From Haliclystus octoradiatus (taxonomy: Eukaryota; Cnidaria; Staurozoa; Stauromedusae; Haliclystidae): 64,000 nt of DNA. Below are positions 1-57,010 of this stretch, in pieces. The stretch covers positions 19,842,301-19,906,300 of the forward strand of contig OU744453.1 in assembly GCA_916610825.1 (NCBI GenBank). The letters run 5' to 3'. The notes beneath the pieces were generated by a model that was given only the letters and a program-made list of their open reading frames with translations, ran no database searches and was not told the DNA's origin. Within the stretch, counting starts at the first letter, position 1, and each line of letters starts with the position of its first letter. The position numbers were made by a program, and so were the translations under genes.

Positions 1-515
1 TGTAAGGTTATTGATCAGTTGCAAGGTGATGATGACTGTGGTCCACATTATGCCGATGTTCATTGATTCTGAGATCAATAACAGTTTTAGTCAATGATTA
101 ACTGCTCACTTTTAAAACATATCTATAGTCATAACATGAATTTTAATGTACCGGTATTCTAATGCATCAAAATGTAATTCTAATTTCACCTATTATTTGC
201 GTGTTTACGCCATAACAGTAAAAAAGCACGGAGCAGTCAAGACAGCTTAAGAATTGACTTCTGTTTGACCAATCAAGTTGCTCGATTTTTGTATTGACCT
301 GTCGATGACTAAATTGTATTACTACTTACTTCCATTTTGAACTGTGAAAGTATTTTGTTTTACTTTACATTGTACCATTTATGAAAAAAAATAGAAAATA
401 TCTAACCAAACAGATGTTAATCCAGATTGGATTGTGGATATCATTATGGCCTCCATAAGTGTGTTTTCCCTGTGATATAACCTAGTATTATATATCTGTT
501 ATATTTTTCAAATAG

Positions 516-21947
<21,432 letters not shown>

Positions 21948-22527
21948 AATAAATATGGATGCACATGAACAATTATCATACACGCAGAGCGGCATGCGTA
22001 CGCTCACGATTGATGTAACTAACTGATACACAAGTTATTATGCGGTTTCAATGATACTACCTACTATATAAGATCCCTTAAGGGGAATTTTATCCCCATA
22101 AAATGAAACATACATTATAATTAATGTCCGTCCCTAGGACATGTTAGTGTAATCTAGTAAGCGATATTTATTTGAGATTTTTTTGTAGGTATTAACAATT
22201 TTTGAATTTGTAAAATACTATTTTCCATTCTTATATTTGTATATTTTTGTAACAATTTTATTGACTGTAATAATTCCAATTCAGTGATTTTCTTCGAAAT
22301 TATAAAAGAATATAATTTTTGAACGCTTTCTGGTGTTATTTGTGTGGACACTCTGTTGTGAAGGTCTTGATGACGTAATGTTTTCAGCTAGCCTCGTTTT
22401 GCCTGTGATCTCGTGACGCAATTCCATCATGGCGACATTCTCACTTTGAATTGACAAATGAAGAAGGGGTGTTGACAATCCAACGAATGATTTAAAATCA
22501 GTTTAAAGTTATTTTTACGGCATCAAA
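21948..22527 (+). promoter_or_regulatory. Short intergenic region with candidate PXK promoter
   Basis: Only 580 bp separate the phosphatase stop codon from the PXK start. No TATA box stands at a useful distance. Two ATF/CREB-like octamers (TGACGTAA at 22371 and TGACGCAA at 22414) and a YY1-like CATCATGGCG (about 22425-22434) cluster within 70 bases, about 100 to 150 bases before the PXK start. An AATAAA overlaps the end of the phosphatase gene at 21948. Assignment to PXK is inference. Confidence 0.3.
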
Positions 22528-44575
<22,048 letters not shown>

Positions 44576-47500
44576 AATCAAAATTGGATTAATTAATATA
44601 TTAAAAGTCAACTAACTGACTTTTTCTTATACGAAATTAAAGCCAACTGTTACTATTTAGAACTTGTAAGCTTATTATTGTAAGAAATTAATTAGTTATG
44701 TTGGAGCTTTACTCTTTATTGTTATGAATCATATGTAAAGACAACTTTAAAAATAGAAATAATTTTTTATAATTTTATCATTTTGAAAATGTAATATATC
44801 GCACAAATTAAAATTCTTCTATAAGTACATAAACTATTTATTTTGATTTGAATTACTTTGAAGCCTGTTCTTCCATGCATCTTTTCTTTAGTACACTTTT
44901 CAAGATTGTGGTCCTTAATGAATGTCAATATAGGAAAGTGAACATTTAGGGTTGTAATGTTTGTTGAGCATTTATCGCATATATTGCTAGAAGATTTCAT
45001 CAGAATTGTAACTCATTTGCTACGTATGGAGAGGTCTGTCTAGGAATTTTTGGCGCTCACTCATTTTCTTATTTTCGAACTATTTTAAGAGTGATTAGCC
45101 CATCAGTGACCTGCTTTCACGTAAAACAAATAAACTCTATACTATACAAAATAGATGTAATTAAGTCTCTTCGGAGTTTGGAAGCTTCATTGTTCTAGTC
45201 AGATGGGATGATTTATTTAACAGAATTTTCCAGCATTTTCTCTCTATGGATAGCTATATATATTAGACAAGGAACTCCAAAGAGGCTCATTGTATTGTGA
45301 TGAATTTCCATTCAGGCACAAAGAACAAACAAATGGTTTCCACTTGAACAGCCTGTATGTTAAACTCCACCAAATGTCCCCAAGGGATGACATAATTGTT
45401 GGTTTTCAATGGTATCCATGAGAGATTCTTGAGACCAGAAACGCAAATTGTGTTACGAAGAAACGGTACTGTTTAATCCGCCTTTACAGGTTATATCGTC
45501 AAAGTTTAAGCTCGAAGAAGATAAACATAATATAGACGTGTGGTTATATTAATACATTCTGATTCTTGCAAACTTTCAACTGATTGGCTTCCACATTCTA
45601 TCAATATTTTGATGTTGAAGAGAACAAATATTTTCCTCTTGACAAATAATATATGTATGTTATTGGAACTATTGAAGTAGATGGGAAATGTTATACCAAA
45701 TGTATGGATGGAATGGAAGTGATTGTGAGATTATTTACCCTCAAGAAACTATTGAACCCAGGTTGAATCGCCGGAAAAGCTATACGATCATTTACGGACC
45801 AGGCATCTTTAACGGTACCATTCACTGCATAGTGAACGCCATGTATAGCAACCGTTATTGCTTCTAGTTGTAATTTCAAATACTATGATTTAAAAGGTAA
45901 GCATTGAGTATGTATGGTATCACGATGGGGATTTGATCAATAATGATGATGTCAATGATTCGTGTGATACAGTGGATGTAGTTTCGAGTGATCGTAGTTC
46001 GTAGAAACATGAAATATGTGGGCATTACTTCTCGCCAATTGTCAAATGTTACCGTCCTCCACGATTCTGAAAATGCAACACCCCCGTCCAAAAATTCCAA
46101 GTTTGCTGTATATGAACGGTTTTGGCGAAGGTCATCAAACAATTTGCCAATTTAGATTATGAAATCATTTATTGATGATAACTACGGTCCACAATTTCTT
46201 CCAACAAACATGTTCATATTCGTCAGAATATTAAATCAGAAGTCTACTAGGAAGGTAGGAAATGCATTGTAATTGAATGTAAAATTTATAAATGCAGTAT
46301 TCTGAATGGGTGTATATAGCTTGGAGCGATTAATCTAGATTGAAAACATCTCAGACATCGTGAAAAATGAAGGCATTAACGATTAACATATTCTTCCGAT
46401 TTTGGAGACTTTACCGCTCTCTGTTTAAGCTCTTCAGATTTTTTTGTAATATCTTGATCTTATTGGAATTGTTTTCGTAAAATCATAGCGGCTGCAAGAA
46501 AAAACTCAGAGGATTTCAAGGTTTCGATCATATACATTATACATCACTTTCAAGCAAAAGAGAATAAATTCAGAGTGTTCTCTTATGCATTTACATTAAA
46601 CTTCTATGATCATTTATAATTCTACATCTATTTATAATAATATAGTCAGAGAATCAGACAGTCATCTTAGCAAGATATGAGCAGATATGACTATCTGATT
46701 CTCTGACTATTATTTATTTATTGCATTGGCCAAAATCTCCATTTCAGAAGTTTTACAAGCGCCAAGATCAGACGGAGCAAACTAAAGATCCCTCCTGTTG
46801 CGCCAGTACTTTCAACTCCAAACAACGATGACAATGAACGCTCAGAATAGATGGATAGACAACCTATGGCTAGACTACTGCAGGTTGAACTTACACCGGA
46901 GTAGCACGATTTAAATTCTCTTTCTCGATATTTCATAATAATGCTAGCAATTTAGTTGATTATAAATTTGTAAGATAGTGTAGATGCTGTATTTGTAACG
47001 ACTTAATTGCGTAATGTCTCCTTGTTGCGCTTAATAAACATTTTCTCTTCTTGTCTCTTTTTATGTCTGCATATAAAGCTATAAGTTACAAAACAGAATA
47101 AAGAAATCAGATAGGATTACTAGAACTAGAACAGGGGTAACTCAAGGATATCATACATCGAAAACATCACTAGATCACGGCGGATCCCCCGTTAGACAAA
47201 TGTTACTTGAGTTATACATAATATTGGCACATGCGATAACGAAATGTCCTTGAGTTACCTCTGATCTAACAGCAACCAACTGACCAACAGATGGTCTATT
47301 ATGCACAGAGATCATCCAATGATAATTAGATGGGATGACATGTCAACTCTTGATGCCGGTCATACGTCTTTGTTACGAAATTGTTTTAGTGACTGCCTCC
47401 ATGCATCAGTCACCTGCCTACAATGGACAATTCCTTTATCAGCACCTGTATTTAAAGACCATCTATCTAAATCGGCTCAACAGCGAAGACTGTCTAGTTT

Positions 47501-50500
47501 CATTTTATTTAATAATGAGGCGAAGAAATCATTCCACAGGAATAGAAAGTCAGATTAATTGCACTGCAGATACTTCAATGGATGCCTTACAATTATATTC
47601 TATAGTCTTTAATCGTAATTGATATCGAGTCAGACGTAGAGATGAGATTGAATGTAGTTATAACATTGTATATATTTAATAACATAGCAAAAAGAGAGAA
47701 TATTTACAAGAGTAATATACACACTAATACATGATATACATAATAACATACATGGTGTACAACACAGACCCTCTTCAGTAAAGTTGGACTCAATTAGACA
47801 ACATATAGAATTCCATCTGATCAAACAGAGCCATTTGATAAACCACAACTGTTGCTGACAGAGACTAACAGAAAATGAAATGATTACAAACGAAAGAGAG
47901 TCATGATGGCGGGGCAATACACTTTCTACAGCCTCTTGACTACCCGTCAACTGATCTCTGACTTACGCCAAAGTCATCTATAGAGAACGGTTAATCGGCC
48001 TAGTCATGTTCTCTTTATGTTCTCTCTACGATAAATCGATGTATCAATCTAAGCACTCGCGCCGCAATGTCTGGTGGATAATAAGGTTCAAGCAGAAAAG
48101 GTGTTTGAATTATTTTACCGTAGCTCGAACGATTGCCTGGTGACGAGTTCACACTTTGATCAAAACATTTGCTTTAGAATCAACCACGTGATTTGAACTG
48201 CCAATCAAGGCAACGGTATAACATGTACATAAGAACCAATAGAAACCCAACATGTGCCCAATCCAATGGCTTCATCTTTCATTCAAAAACACATTGCATT
48301 ACTCTGTATATGATCTGCTATTGGATTGATGAGATCTAGCGATGGAGAAATAGAGAATTAATATGTCCCTCTCTCGTCACACTCTGGATGAGAAGGGTGG
48401 TACGAAACGTCAAAAGTGTCAAATTCAGTAGTCAGTTGTTGCCGTTGATAGCCGCGCCAACCCACATTGAAATATCCAAGCTCTTGCCCCTACCATAAGG
48501 TAATCCGTCCCTCGTGGACACATAAACTCAAAATGCAGTTATAAATTATATTATATACTCTATGCGGGATATGAATGAGAGAATGAAAAGGCAATTTTTT
48601 TATAAGTAAGTCATCCAACGAATGTTTTGATTATGATTTAAATATTCCTTTATGTTAACATGTTTCTTAATTTATGTGTAATAATAAAATGTTTGGATAA
48701 CATAACTTGAACATTTAATCATGCATACCCATTTATTATTTCCTGCAATTTAAATAGCTTTTTGCAGAAATTAAATTATAACTTTGTTCTTTAGAGAGAT
48801 TCTCAAATTCGAATTAAACGATCTGGCTGAAATGGGTCAATGATGCGAACACACATGCACATGTCGTGCACATCTTCGAAACGAGAGAGCTTGGAACGAG
48901 TCGAAAGACCTGAAATGGGAAGGATTTGTTGCCTGCATACAGACCCTTTGTGGACTAAGAAATCAGAAAGGTCCCAGACGACCAGCCTTTACTTTTTGAA
49001 TTTAAATTCTACTCATTACAATGCTGTATTTATTACTATATCCATTCTTATTACTGTTTGTTGATCATGCTAGAAAATGATTGTTTTTAGGAAGACGAAA
49101 ATTGATAGATTAAATTATTTTAATTTGTCAAATACGGTTTGTTTCAATTTCTATCATGTAGTCGAGCTTAATTTGTATTTTCTCAGCTCTACACATATAA
49201 TACAGCAGCCTCGATTTCCTGGCTTCAAAACAGTTTTTATAAATGAATCTCTCTTTCTGTTTTCCGTAACGTTGTCTACATCTGATTTACTAAATGCAAC
49301 TGACTGCAATGGCCGCTCACGCCAGTTTTTTGAAAATTGACCCGGCTGGTCAATATCAACATGATGTAGAACAAGGAGGTGAAAGTGAAGTGTCGAGGGT
49401 TTAGATAAGTTACGAAAGTGTTTCGTGAGTTGACATTTTCCATATTATACTATGCTTATTGTTACAATTACTTTTGACATAAATTGGATGACTTTCAGAA
49501 TTGAAATCGTCACAATTTGAGATACATCAACTGATTCAAATCCTGCCTAAGCATGGTTTTGACGAGGATCAAATCAATAGAGTTAATAAAGGGCTGCTAT
49601 TGGCATTCCGAATAACTGCAATTTAATTCCATATGCTTATGAGTTCAGGCGAGGGCATTGAACTCTTCAACCAGTGTAGTTGACAACGAGCCCGTCTTCC
49701 GTCATGTCCGCACTATCCCCCTTTATCCAGAGTTTCAGAAACAGACATAATTATATTTCAATTTCCCCCAAGCGTCTTGATCTCATATCAACACAATATA
49801 TAGGAACTTAGACAGAGTAATGCAACGTGTCAGAATTAATCAATTGAAGCCATTGAGCCAGAATCAAACCAAATTTCTATCAGATGACATGCTATATTTG
49901 GTTACTCAAATGTAGCCCAGAGCGCGCGGTCGGATCCAATCAGACATTGCAGCTACAAGCGCTTAAAAGTTAAAATCGATTCATCATAGATAGAAAGCTA
50001 GAGAACATGGCCAAACTGATTAATTCTATACTCATAAGATACCTCTAACGCAAATTAAGGATCAGATAACAGGCTAGCAAGTGGCTGTAGTAGTTGTATT
50101 TGCCAGCCTCTCTCTCTCTCTTGTGCGTAATCATATCACCTTTCTTTTATCTCAATCAACTGCAGAACGTAGCTCATCGAATGGTCTCGTGAAGATCAGA
50201 TTGAAAATCCAACTGTCATCATTTTGAGTCCTACCTTCACATCTCGAGGATCTGTGAGTACTTTAATTTACACGTTCAATTCTTATATCTATAGTCTTTA
50301 CGACGCCTTCCATCTTCTCCAATGGCTTTTCATTACTTCTTAATTTTGTAACATCGAATATATCTCAGTCCAAACCAATTGCCTACAAAATGAATGCATA
50401 TGATGGTATCATATACTCATTCAGAATCATAAAATAATTAATTAAATTAAAATAATTCCTGTATCTGTTTAAACACATGTGTACTGTATAATTAAACTTC

Positions 50501-53500
50501 CAGAAAGCGAATGGTTCACTTTCATCAACAATCAACATCGGTGTTTATTCAAAATGATCTATATAATTGCTAGCTCTGGTATGACTGATTTGATTCCTTT
50601 CTTGTTTAATCAATTGGTCGGGAGTGATACATCTGAGGACAGCTATCTTCGATTCTTTAAACATCACATGCATCTACCATCCAATCATTCATATCCAATC
50701 TGGACCAATCAGGCAAACCTACTTCATATATAATAACAACATTTGCAAAATTTAATCAACTACTTACAAATCGACTAAGAAGATATTTGTATAAATGGAA
50801 CAACTCTTAATCGGTGAATTTCTTTGCTTTGGAGATGTGCCATTTTCTGTTCTTTCTTTCTATTTTGTATTATGATGTACTACGCCCATATTGATTTTAA
50901 TGTACACAAGGGAAACCGAAGCACTCGGAGAAAAACCCTCGCAGGGCGTTATGGAGTTATGGGATGGTACATTCATTTTCACGAATGTCCTTCTGGGAAA
51001 CAGTTGTAGATGTTTGTTGGATCTAAAAGCGAAAGACATAAGTATCTTATCATAATTAACATAATAAAATATGAATGTAGTTGTATTTGTATGTCTTTGG
51101 TTAACGCATTACAAATTGATGTATTTGAAGGTATCTGCTTTATGACGTATTTATTTTTTATGATGCTGCATCAATATATAATCAGATGTATAGTATAGAA
51201 CGAGACTTGTCATTTGCAGACCAAATATATTGCGCTATTTCATTGAACAGATCTATGCGATGATTTTATACAATCCTATTATTGACTTATTTCTATAATT
51301 AAAGAGATCCTCTCAAAGTTTGTTACTTGATTTTATCTGTACTGATATGCATGATGCTTTCATGATTCCAATTAGGGATTAGTTTGTTGACAGAATTATT
51401 AAGAATGCTGAAAACGATTTTATTATTGAGATCATTAAACCTATAGCAGAAGCTCTACCTGGAACATTTATGGACTCCATTTGAAACCATTATTCTTTCT
51501 ACTTCTCTTTTCACCAATTTCTACTTGATCCATTTATTGCTTGCTTCCATCATTTTTGAATATTTCCATCAATTTGTTGTGGAGGTATATCTGAATTAAG
51601 AAATAACACAAATAGTTAAGTATTCTTACAATCTTAATTGTCATGTTCCCAAATGGGTATTTTTCATTACGAGAGGTAGGGCTATTGTATTCATAAATCT
51701 AATTTGGCATTTAAAATTTTAAAATTTAGAGGTTAATTCAAAAGTGACATATAGAACTTGTCAATAGAGTTTAGATCACCTGTTTAATTCATTGGTGATT
51801 ATTTATAAATGCGGATGGCATATGAAATATTATCACAGATATACTTCTCAACTACTGTACTTCAGTGGGCCTCATTCCAAAATATATATTTTATTTTCTA
51901 GATAAGCCTCGGTTCGAAGTATATACATTATACAACCTGATGTATTGCTTGGATCTTCCAATCATCCAATCATGGGCGTGGCTGCACCTCTTTTTCTAAT
52001 TACCATATACTCAGTTAATGCTTAGCTAGGTCTTCATGGTCCCGTTTCATCACTAAAATGAAAAGGAGAAGAATTGAAAAATATTATGGAGTTACCAAAG
52101 AACCTATTCAATTCCACCCCAAGACTAACTTTAGCTTTAATCAGATATAAATTATTAAAAGCCATCTATCCTTCTTAAGGCAATTCTAGAATACATATAT
52201 AATACGTATTGCAAAGTTTGAAATTCAACAACAGAGGACAGAACAACACTTTGATGATTGCTTCTCTACATTTTGTTGTTGCCTTCAATGTATGATATTT
52301 TACTTGATGTAATAACTTTTAACATGACCAATTTCATTTCTTTCTTACCGTTTGAATATTTATGCCAACTGATTTTATTATAGTTGAATCCAATCCATTT
52401 CGTAAAAATATTTGATAAAATCTTTGTCAAAAAGCTTCCTTCTTCGCGAAAGGGAAATACTGCATTATTCCTGAACTAACTAGTTTGTCCATTCTCCAGA
52501 AAATTCCATTACATCCTGAAGTTTTCTACATTTAACTAGTTGCTTTGATTTCAATACATCAATATCATAATATCTAGATAAACGTATTTTCTTTTCCAAG
52601 CTGTTCCACAAAATTTGTAGCTGTAAACTGGATTCAGTGAGGCGAAGATATCTGTACAATTCTGTTATTCAAATCCAATCACAAATCAATGTCCCAAGGG
52701 AATATGGGGACTATAAGTCTGATGACTATTGATACAAATTTTGAGGTTACAGATTTTGGAAGAGGGAGTCGAATAGCCCCCAAACTAGATAGACATTAAA
52801 CTACTTCCAGTTGAACAAAAAATGAAATATATAAATTAAATTGCGGTATACGTCAACCTTTATACAAAATCAAATAAAAATCTGCTTTGTATTGCTTTGA
52901 CAATATGATTCTACAAATATAATAAATCGATCAATTATTTTTGACATATTTACAGTTAAATATCATTTTTTTCTTATATTATAAAACTATTAATTATTAT
53001 AAGCTACCGACTATGAATCAAAATTCTCAACTTCTTCTTTCCCAAACTGTCCGTAGCCATTCCAAAGTAGAATATATATATATTACGCCTGGTCAAATAT
53101 GCTAGGCTTAAAAACTCTGATTTGTGCATGAATTATGTTCAACATTTCACATACAGTAATATTTGCAATCTATGGTGATCAATTATCAATTATCAATATC
53201 TACTTCTCGCTATTTTCAATATTGATCATATATTAGCTGATGTGCATGTTGTGATTATGCCATAGCTGAAAGTGCTTAGATCGCTGTTTGGGACCTTTGC
53301 TTTATCGGCCTGCATAACTTACCCACGCCTTCACATCAAATATGATGATGAGGCAGCGTTCCGACGTTTAAATGTGTTTGCTCCTTCATAACTCTCCCTA
53401 TTTGGACCGCCTTTTTTGATATCAACAACTGTACAGTCAGTATACCTAGCCCTCGGCTGAATCAATAGTGTTTCGACACCTAAGTTTACTAGCGTGGGAA

Positions 53501-53596
53501 ATGGGAGGCTGAAGACGCTAAATAGTCTGTTGAAACGATATCTATCCTTCAGAGTGAACGAAATATTATCAGTGAGTTTGTAAAATATTTATTAAA
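44576..53596. other. Gene-poor 9 kb region
   Basis: I recognise no gene here. Open frames are short (up to 106 codons) and show no family motif. The best isolated coding-like pieces are minus-strand segments near 45753-46142 and a possible terminal exon at 51383-51484 (acceptor TTAG, 33 residues ending GTFMDSI). A 24-base inverted repeat with a 21-base loop lies at 46644-46712. The PXK 3' untranslated region must occupy the first part. Confidence 0.6.
46644..46712. repeat. Short perfect-stem inverted repeat
   Basis: The arm ATAGTCAGAGAATCAGACAG plus TCAT reappears inverted, ending CTGATTCTCTGACTAT, with one mismatch in 24 and about 21 bases between. The same half-site (CTGATTCTCTGACTAT) occurs in a phosphatase intron near 17539, so it is probably the end of an interspersed element. 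Confidence 0.7.
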
Positions 53597-56500
53597 ATGA
53601 AAGAACTATATTTATTATTTATTATTGTATTAATTAAATTTATAGAATGCAATGCAAGCCGTGAACCAATAGAAAGTAAGTATGCGAGTATTGTGAAAGT
53701 ACGAAAATACAGTTGTTGATAGTTCAAGTACCGCTAAGAAGAAAGTGATTATAGTTAGAAGTAGCTGATCGTATTACCCCGACCGAAAAAGATGGATCTA
53801 ATTATAAAATCAAAGGAAAGTAATGGGATTTTCATTGATCTATCATTTTTAGATCCGAAATATTTCGAAGGAGATATTCGTTTGAAATCATGGCAAAGAA
53901 CACTGATGCTAAAATACAAAACTGTTGGTTACTCTGTCTCAAACAGACCTAAATGGGATAAAATTATTCCTTACAGTATAGAAATGACATTTGGTAAGTG
54001 ATTATTACATTTTCTAAATGAAAACAAATTGAACAAGAATACTGCACATAATTTATGACTATTTTTATTGCACGAAGAAAGGCAAAGGTCCCATTACGGA
54101 CGAACTATAGTCACAAACGGACGGTCAACAATATTTTCGATTTGATATACTGAACCCATGTTTAATTAGTGAAAAGTTGTTGCTCAAATTCCTCTCTAAA
54201 GTCATTTAAGATGATTTAGCTAGATTTCCCTCAATGTTTACATTCTGAGTAACTTAGTAAGTTACTGTGAGTTTTAAACATAAGTACGCCACATGGCATA
54301 TCTGAGATTTCATCATTACATGATATACTGTGTATGACATTGAGCAAATAAGTATATCATATCATCTAATCAAGAATGCATGCTAAATAGAGTGGATAAG
54401 AAACTATCAATAATAATGAAATGTATCTGATCTTGTCTATACTTTTAGGTAAAAATGTTTTTGCTACAAATATTATTCGAAGTGCCCTCAATGAAATAGA
54501 AGAAAGGACATGTTTACGATTTATTAAACGAACAACAGAAGTTGATTATTTGCATTTTGTTCAAAGAAAAGGGTAAGTTGAGCAGCTCATTCGTGCATCG
54601 AATTTTAGCTTGCATCTTCTAGCGAAGTACAAGTATGTCTCACAATATATTAGGACCTTATATGTATAGATTAATTGTAACGTTTTCAAAGAGAGGCGAA
54701 CCCTAGGAGACTGAGCTCTGTAATTTATAGAACCTTCTTATCCAGGTTCACCATCCGTGCTGGAAAAGATAAACTATTCCAAACCATTCCAATCAGTCAG
54801 GTGTGCACATTAGGTTCCTGATTATGACAGTGTATAAGTTATATTGGAATGTATTATCCTAAATCGTTTCAATTTATTCGGCAGACAATCTATAAATTAT
54901 AAAGATGTCTCCTCAATTTGAAGGCTAATTAAAAGGAAAAATAAACTTGTTGTTTTATTTATTTATTAAATAAATCTTTTATTTCTGCTTCAGATGTTTT
55001 GCCCATGTTGGTCGACAAATCGGTCGCAATTTAATCTCACTAGGATACCAGTGCCTACGTAAAGGTTATATTCATCACGAAGTCGGTCATGCGTTAGGAT
55101 TCTACCATGAACAATCTCGGCCAGATCGAGACCGATATGTTAAGATCGTTTGGAAGAACATTAAATTAAGTGAGTATTATTATTCGTTGTTGTTTTTGAT
55201 GACCGCAGAATGAAGTGTGTTGTTACATAATATTTTCTAACTGCTCATATTCTCTATCACTATACTGGATATAAATATCACCTGCTAGCTTTCTACTGTA
55301 TAGGTAAACTCGTCCAATTCAGAATTTATCTAAAATACCTTGGTATTATTTTACACAAAAAAATTAGTAGTTATCTGTGTTCGAATAGAATTGCATATCG
55401 AGCATAATGGCACTGATTTCAGTAAAAGGAGAAATTCAGATTTTACTCTGACCATGTCAGCTCATTAAATTGCAATAGATGGTATCAAGTATTCTTTATA
55501 GAATAACTTATTAGCCGAAAGGAGCTGGCTGTGATTTGTGTAGGTGTAATATGCTAGCCGTAACAAATATGGCAAATTTCTCAAGTGTGATTGTGCAGCG
55601 TGCCACTTCAGTTGATGGAGATTCGGAGAAATCATCTCTATGAAAGTTTAAACCTCTGTTATTTATATCTCTTCTGGGATTTAGTGATGCAGCCCTAACC
55701 CCCCTTCATTCTTATCTTCCTTATGCAGATGACAGAAGAAACTTCGAGATCCTTCCATCCCAGATCTCCCATTCAGATGGATCTCAATACGATTATGATA
55801 GCGTAATGCATTATAGTAGTACAGCCTTCAATGACAATAATCGGATAACAATCCAAACAACGGATTTAAAAGATATCTATCGTATTGGCCAAAGAAGAGG
55901 ATTCAGTATAACAGATTACGCTCAACTCAACAAAATGTACAATTGCATTGTGGGTAAGATCGTTTGTTATAACTCTAGAATATTTCATGACGTCAGTAAC
56001 ATAATTATAATCATCTCACAGAGAATACAAATCCGTTGTGGCAGAGACACTGTCATGAGTGTCAATAGTTTTGGTAAATATAATATCATTAACTGAAGAA
56101 GAAAGATAAAGTTCAACAAATTTGATATCTATTGATAACTATCTTTATCGATTATTTGTAATCAATCTTTAACGGTCTGCAAATGGCAAACGTTTCTTCC
56201 TAAAATAGATACAGTATACTTTGATTAATTTTTTTATTCAGTTTGAAGATTTCAACTGTATCAATCGCATCCATTTTATTTCACCTTGTAGCACCTCCAA
56301 CCACACCCATCGTAACTACGTTGGCTCCAACTCATCCACCAGCGACGTTCTCTAAACCAAACACAGGTATTAGATTAAACCATGATTTAACATAACTTAT
56401 CACGTCTTCTTTCTGTTAGATTTTAATTGCTTCATGGAATGTAAGTGTCCATGCGACGTATCTTTTGAATGTCAAATAATATGAAGTCACAAATATTTGC

Positions 56501-57010
56501 CTATTATATACTGACTACTGAATAGTACAATACAGTTGCATTTTCAATTGACATGACTCATCACAATTGCAACGATTCAGAACCACTGTAAAGGCAACCG
56601 ATGTTGACATATGGGAGCATGTTGATTGGTAATTCTACAGGACCTTGTTGTCCTGCTTCACCGTCCGTGCTGGAAAAGATAAACTATTCCAAACCATTCC
56701 ACGTTGTATTTTATAATTTATTTTCTTCGCAGTTTTCATCTGTGAATCGACATCCCGTTTAATCAGTTGCGGGACAGACTCCATCTATATAATTTTGTCG
56801 TATTTTGGTCGTGAAACATGGTCGATATGCCCAGCTGTCAAAACAACCACTCAGGTATTCTGTCATGCCATGGATGGCTTAGCAGTCGTGAGAAAGGCGT
56901 GCGATGGGAAAAACTATTGCTGGATGAACGCAGATCCCGGATACTTTACACCAGACCCTTGTAGAGGAACATCAAAATATCTAAGAATAGATTATTTCTG
57001 TCAATCATAA
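53597..57010 (+). CDS. Secreted astacin metalloprotease with C-terminal SUEL lectin domain
   Basis: A zinc endopeptidase made as a secreted zymogen, with a sugar-binding tail. Exons: 53597-53675, 53853-53993, 54449-54572, 54994-55169, 55729-55953, 56292-56366, 56733-57010; phases join into 365 residues. Residues 1-20 form a signal peptide. FEGD at 31-34 is the aspartate-switch motif of astacin propeptides. The catalytic domain has the zinc motif [12 protein letters not shown] (His143, Glu144, His147, His153), the Met-turn SVMHY (198-202) and the four usual cysteines (TCLRF, GCFAH, QCLRK, YNC). Exon 6 is a Pro/Thr linker. Exon 7 (274-365) is a SUEL domain with eight cysteines and the [17 protein letters not shown] ending. 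Exon 2 is taken from 53853 because earlier acceptors run into stops or the wrong frame. All key residues are intact, so it should be active. The natural substrate and ligand are unknown. Confidence 0.93.
54755..54793. repeat. Direct repeat in astacin intron, copy 1
   Basis: TCCGTGCTGGAAAAGATAAA plus CTATTCCAAACCATTCCA, found again at 56664-56702. The two copies lie in introns 3 and 6 and bracket the exons for the active site and linker. It is probably a fragment of a dispersed element. Confidence 0.7.
56664..56702. repeat. Direct repeat in astacin intron, copy 2
   Basis: Identical over about 38 bases to 54755-54793, and similar a few bases further upstream (TTCACC). It lies about 30 bases before the acceptor of the SUEL exon. 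Confidence 0.7.

Noticed and set aside
21948..21953. AATAAA as the polyadenylation signal of the phosphatase gene
   Set aside because: It abuts the stop codon, which would leave almost no 3' untranslated region. A later, weaker signal is more likely.
45691..46142. Minus-strand frames (LEFLDGGVAFSESWRT; AVNGTVKDAWSVNDRI) as two exons of a gene
   Set aside because: They look protein-like and can be joined in phase, but no acceptor precedes the first and I recognise no family. Not strong enough to call.
47301..47622. Overlapping plus-strand frames of 85 and 95 residues
   Set aside because: Two frames overlap, neither shows motifs, and there are no convincing splice sites or neighbours.
50479..51198. 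Plus-strand frames of 61-84 residues
   Set aside because: No signal, domain or exon partner was recognisable, and such lengths are expected by chance in 9 kb.
51383..51484. Possible terminal exon of 33 residues ending GTFMDSI
   Set aside because: It has an acceptor and a stop, but I could not find an upstream exon or a family. Chance is likely at this length.
55806..56096. Separate 96-residue frame inside the astacin gene
   Set aside because: It is the reading frame of astacin exon 55729-55953 read through its donor site, not an independent gene.
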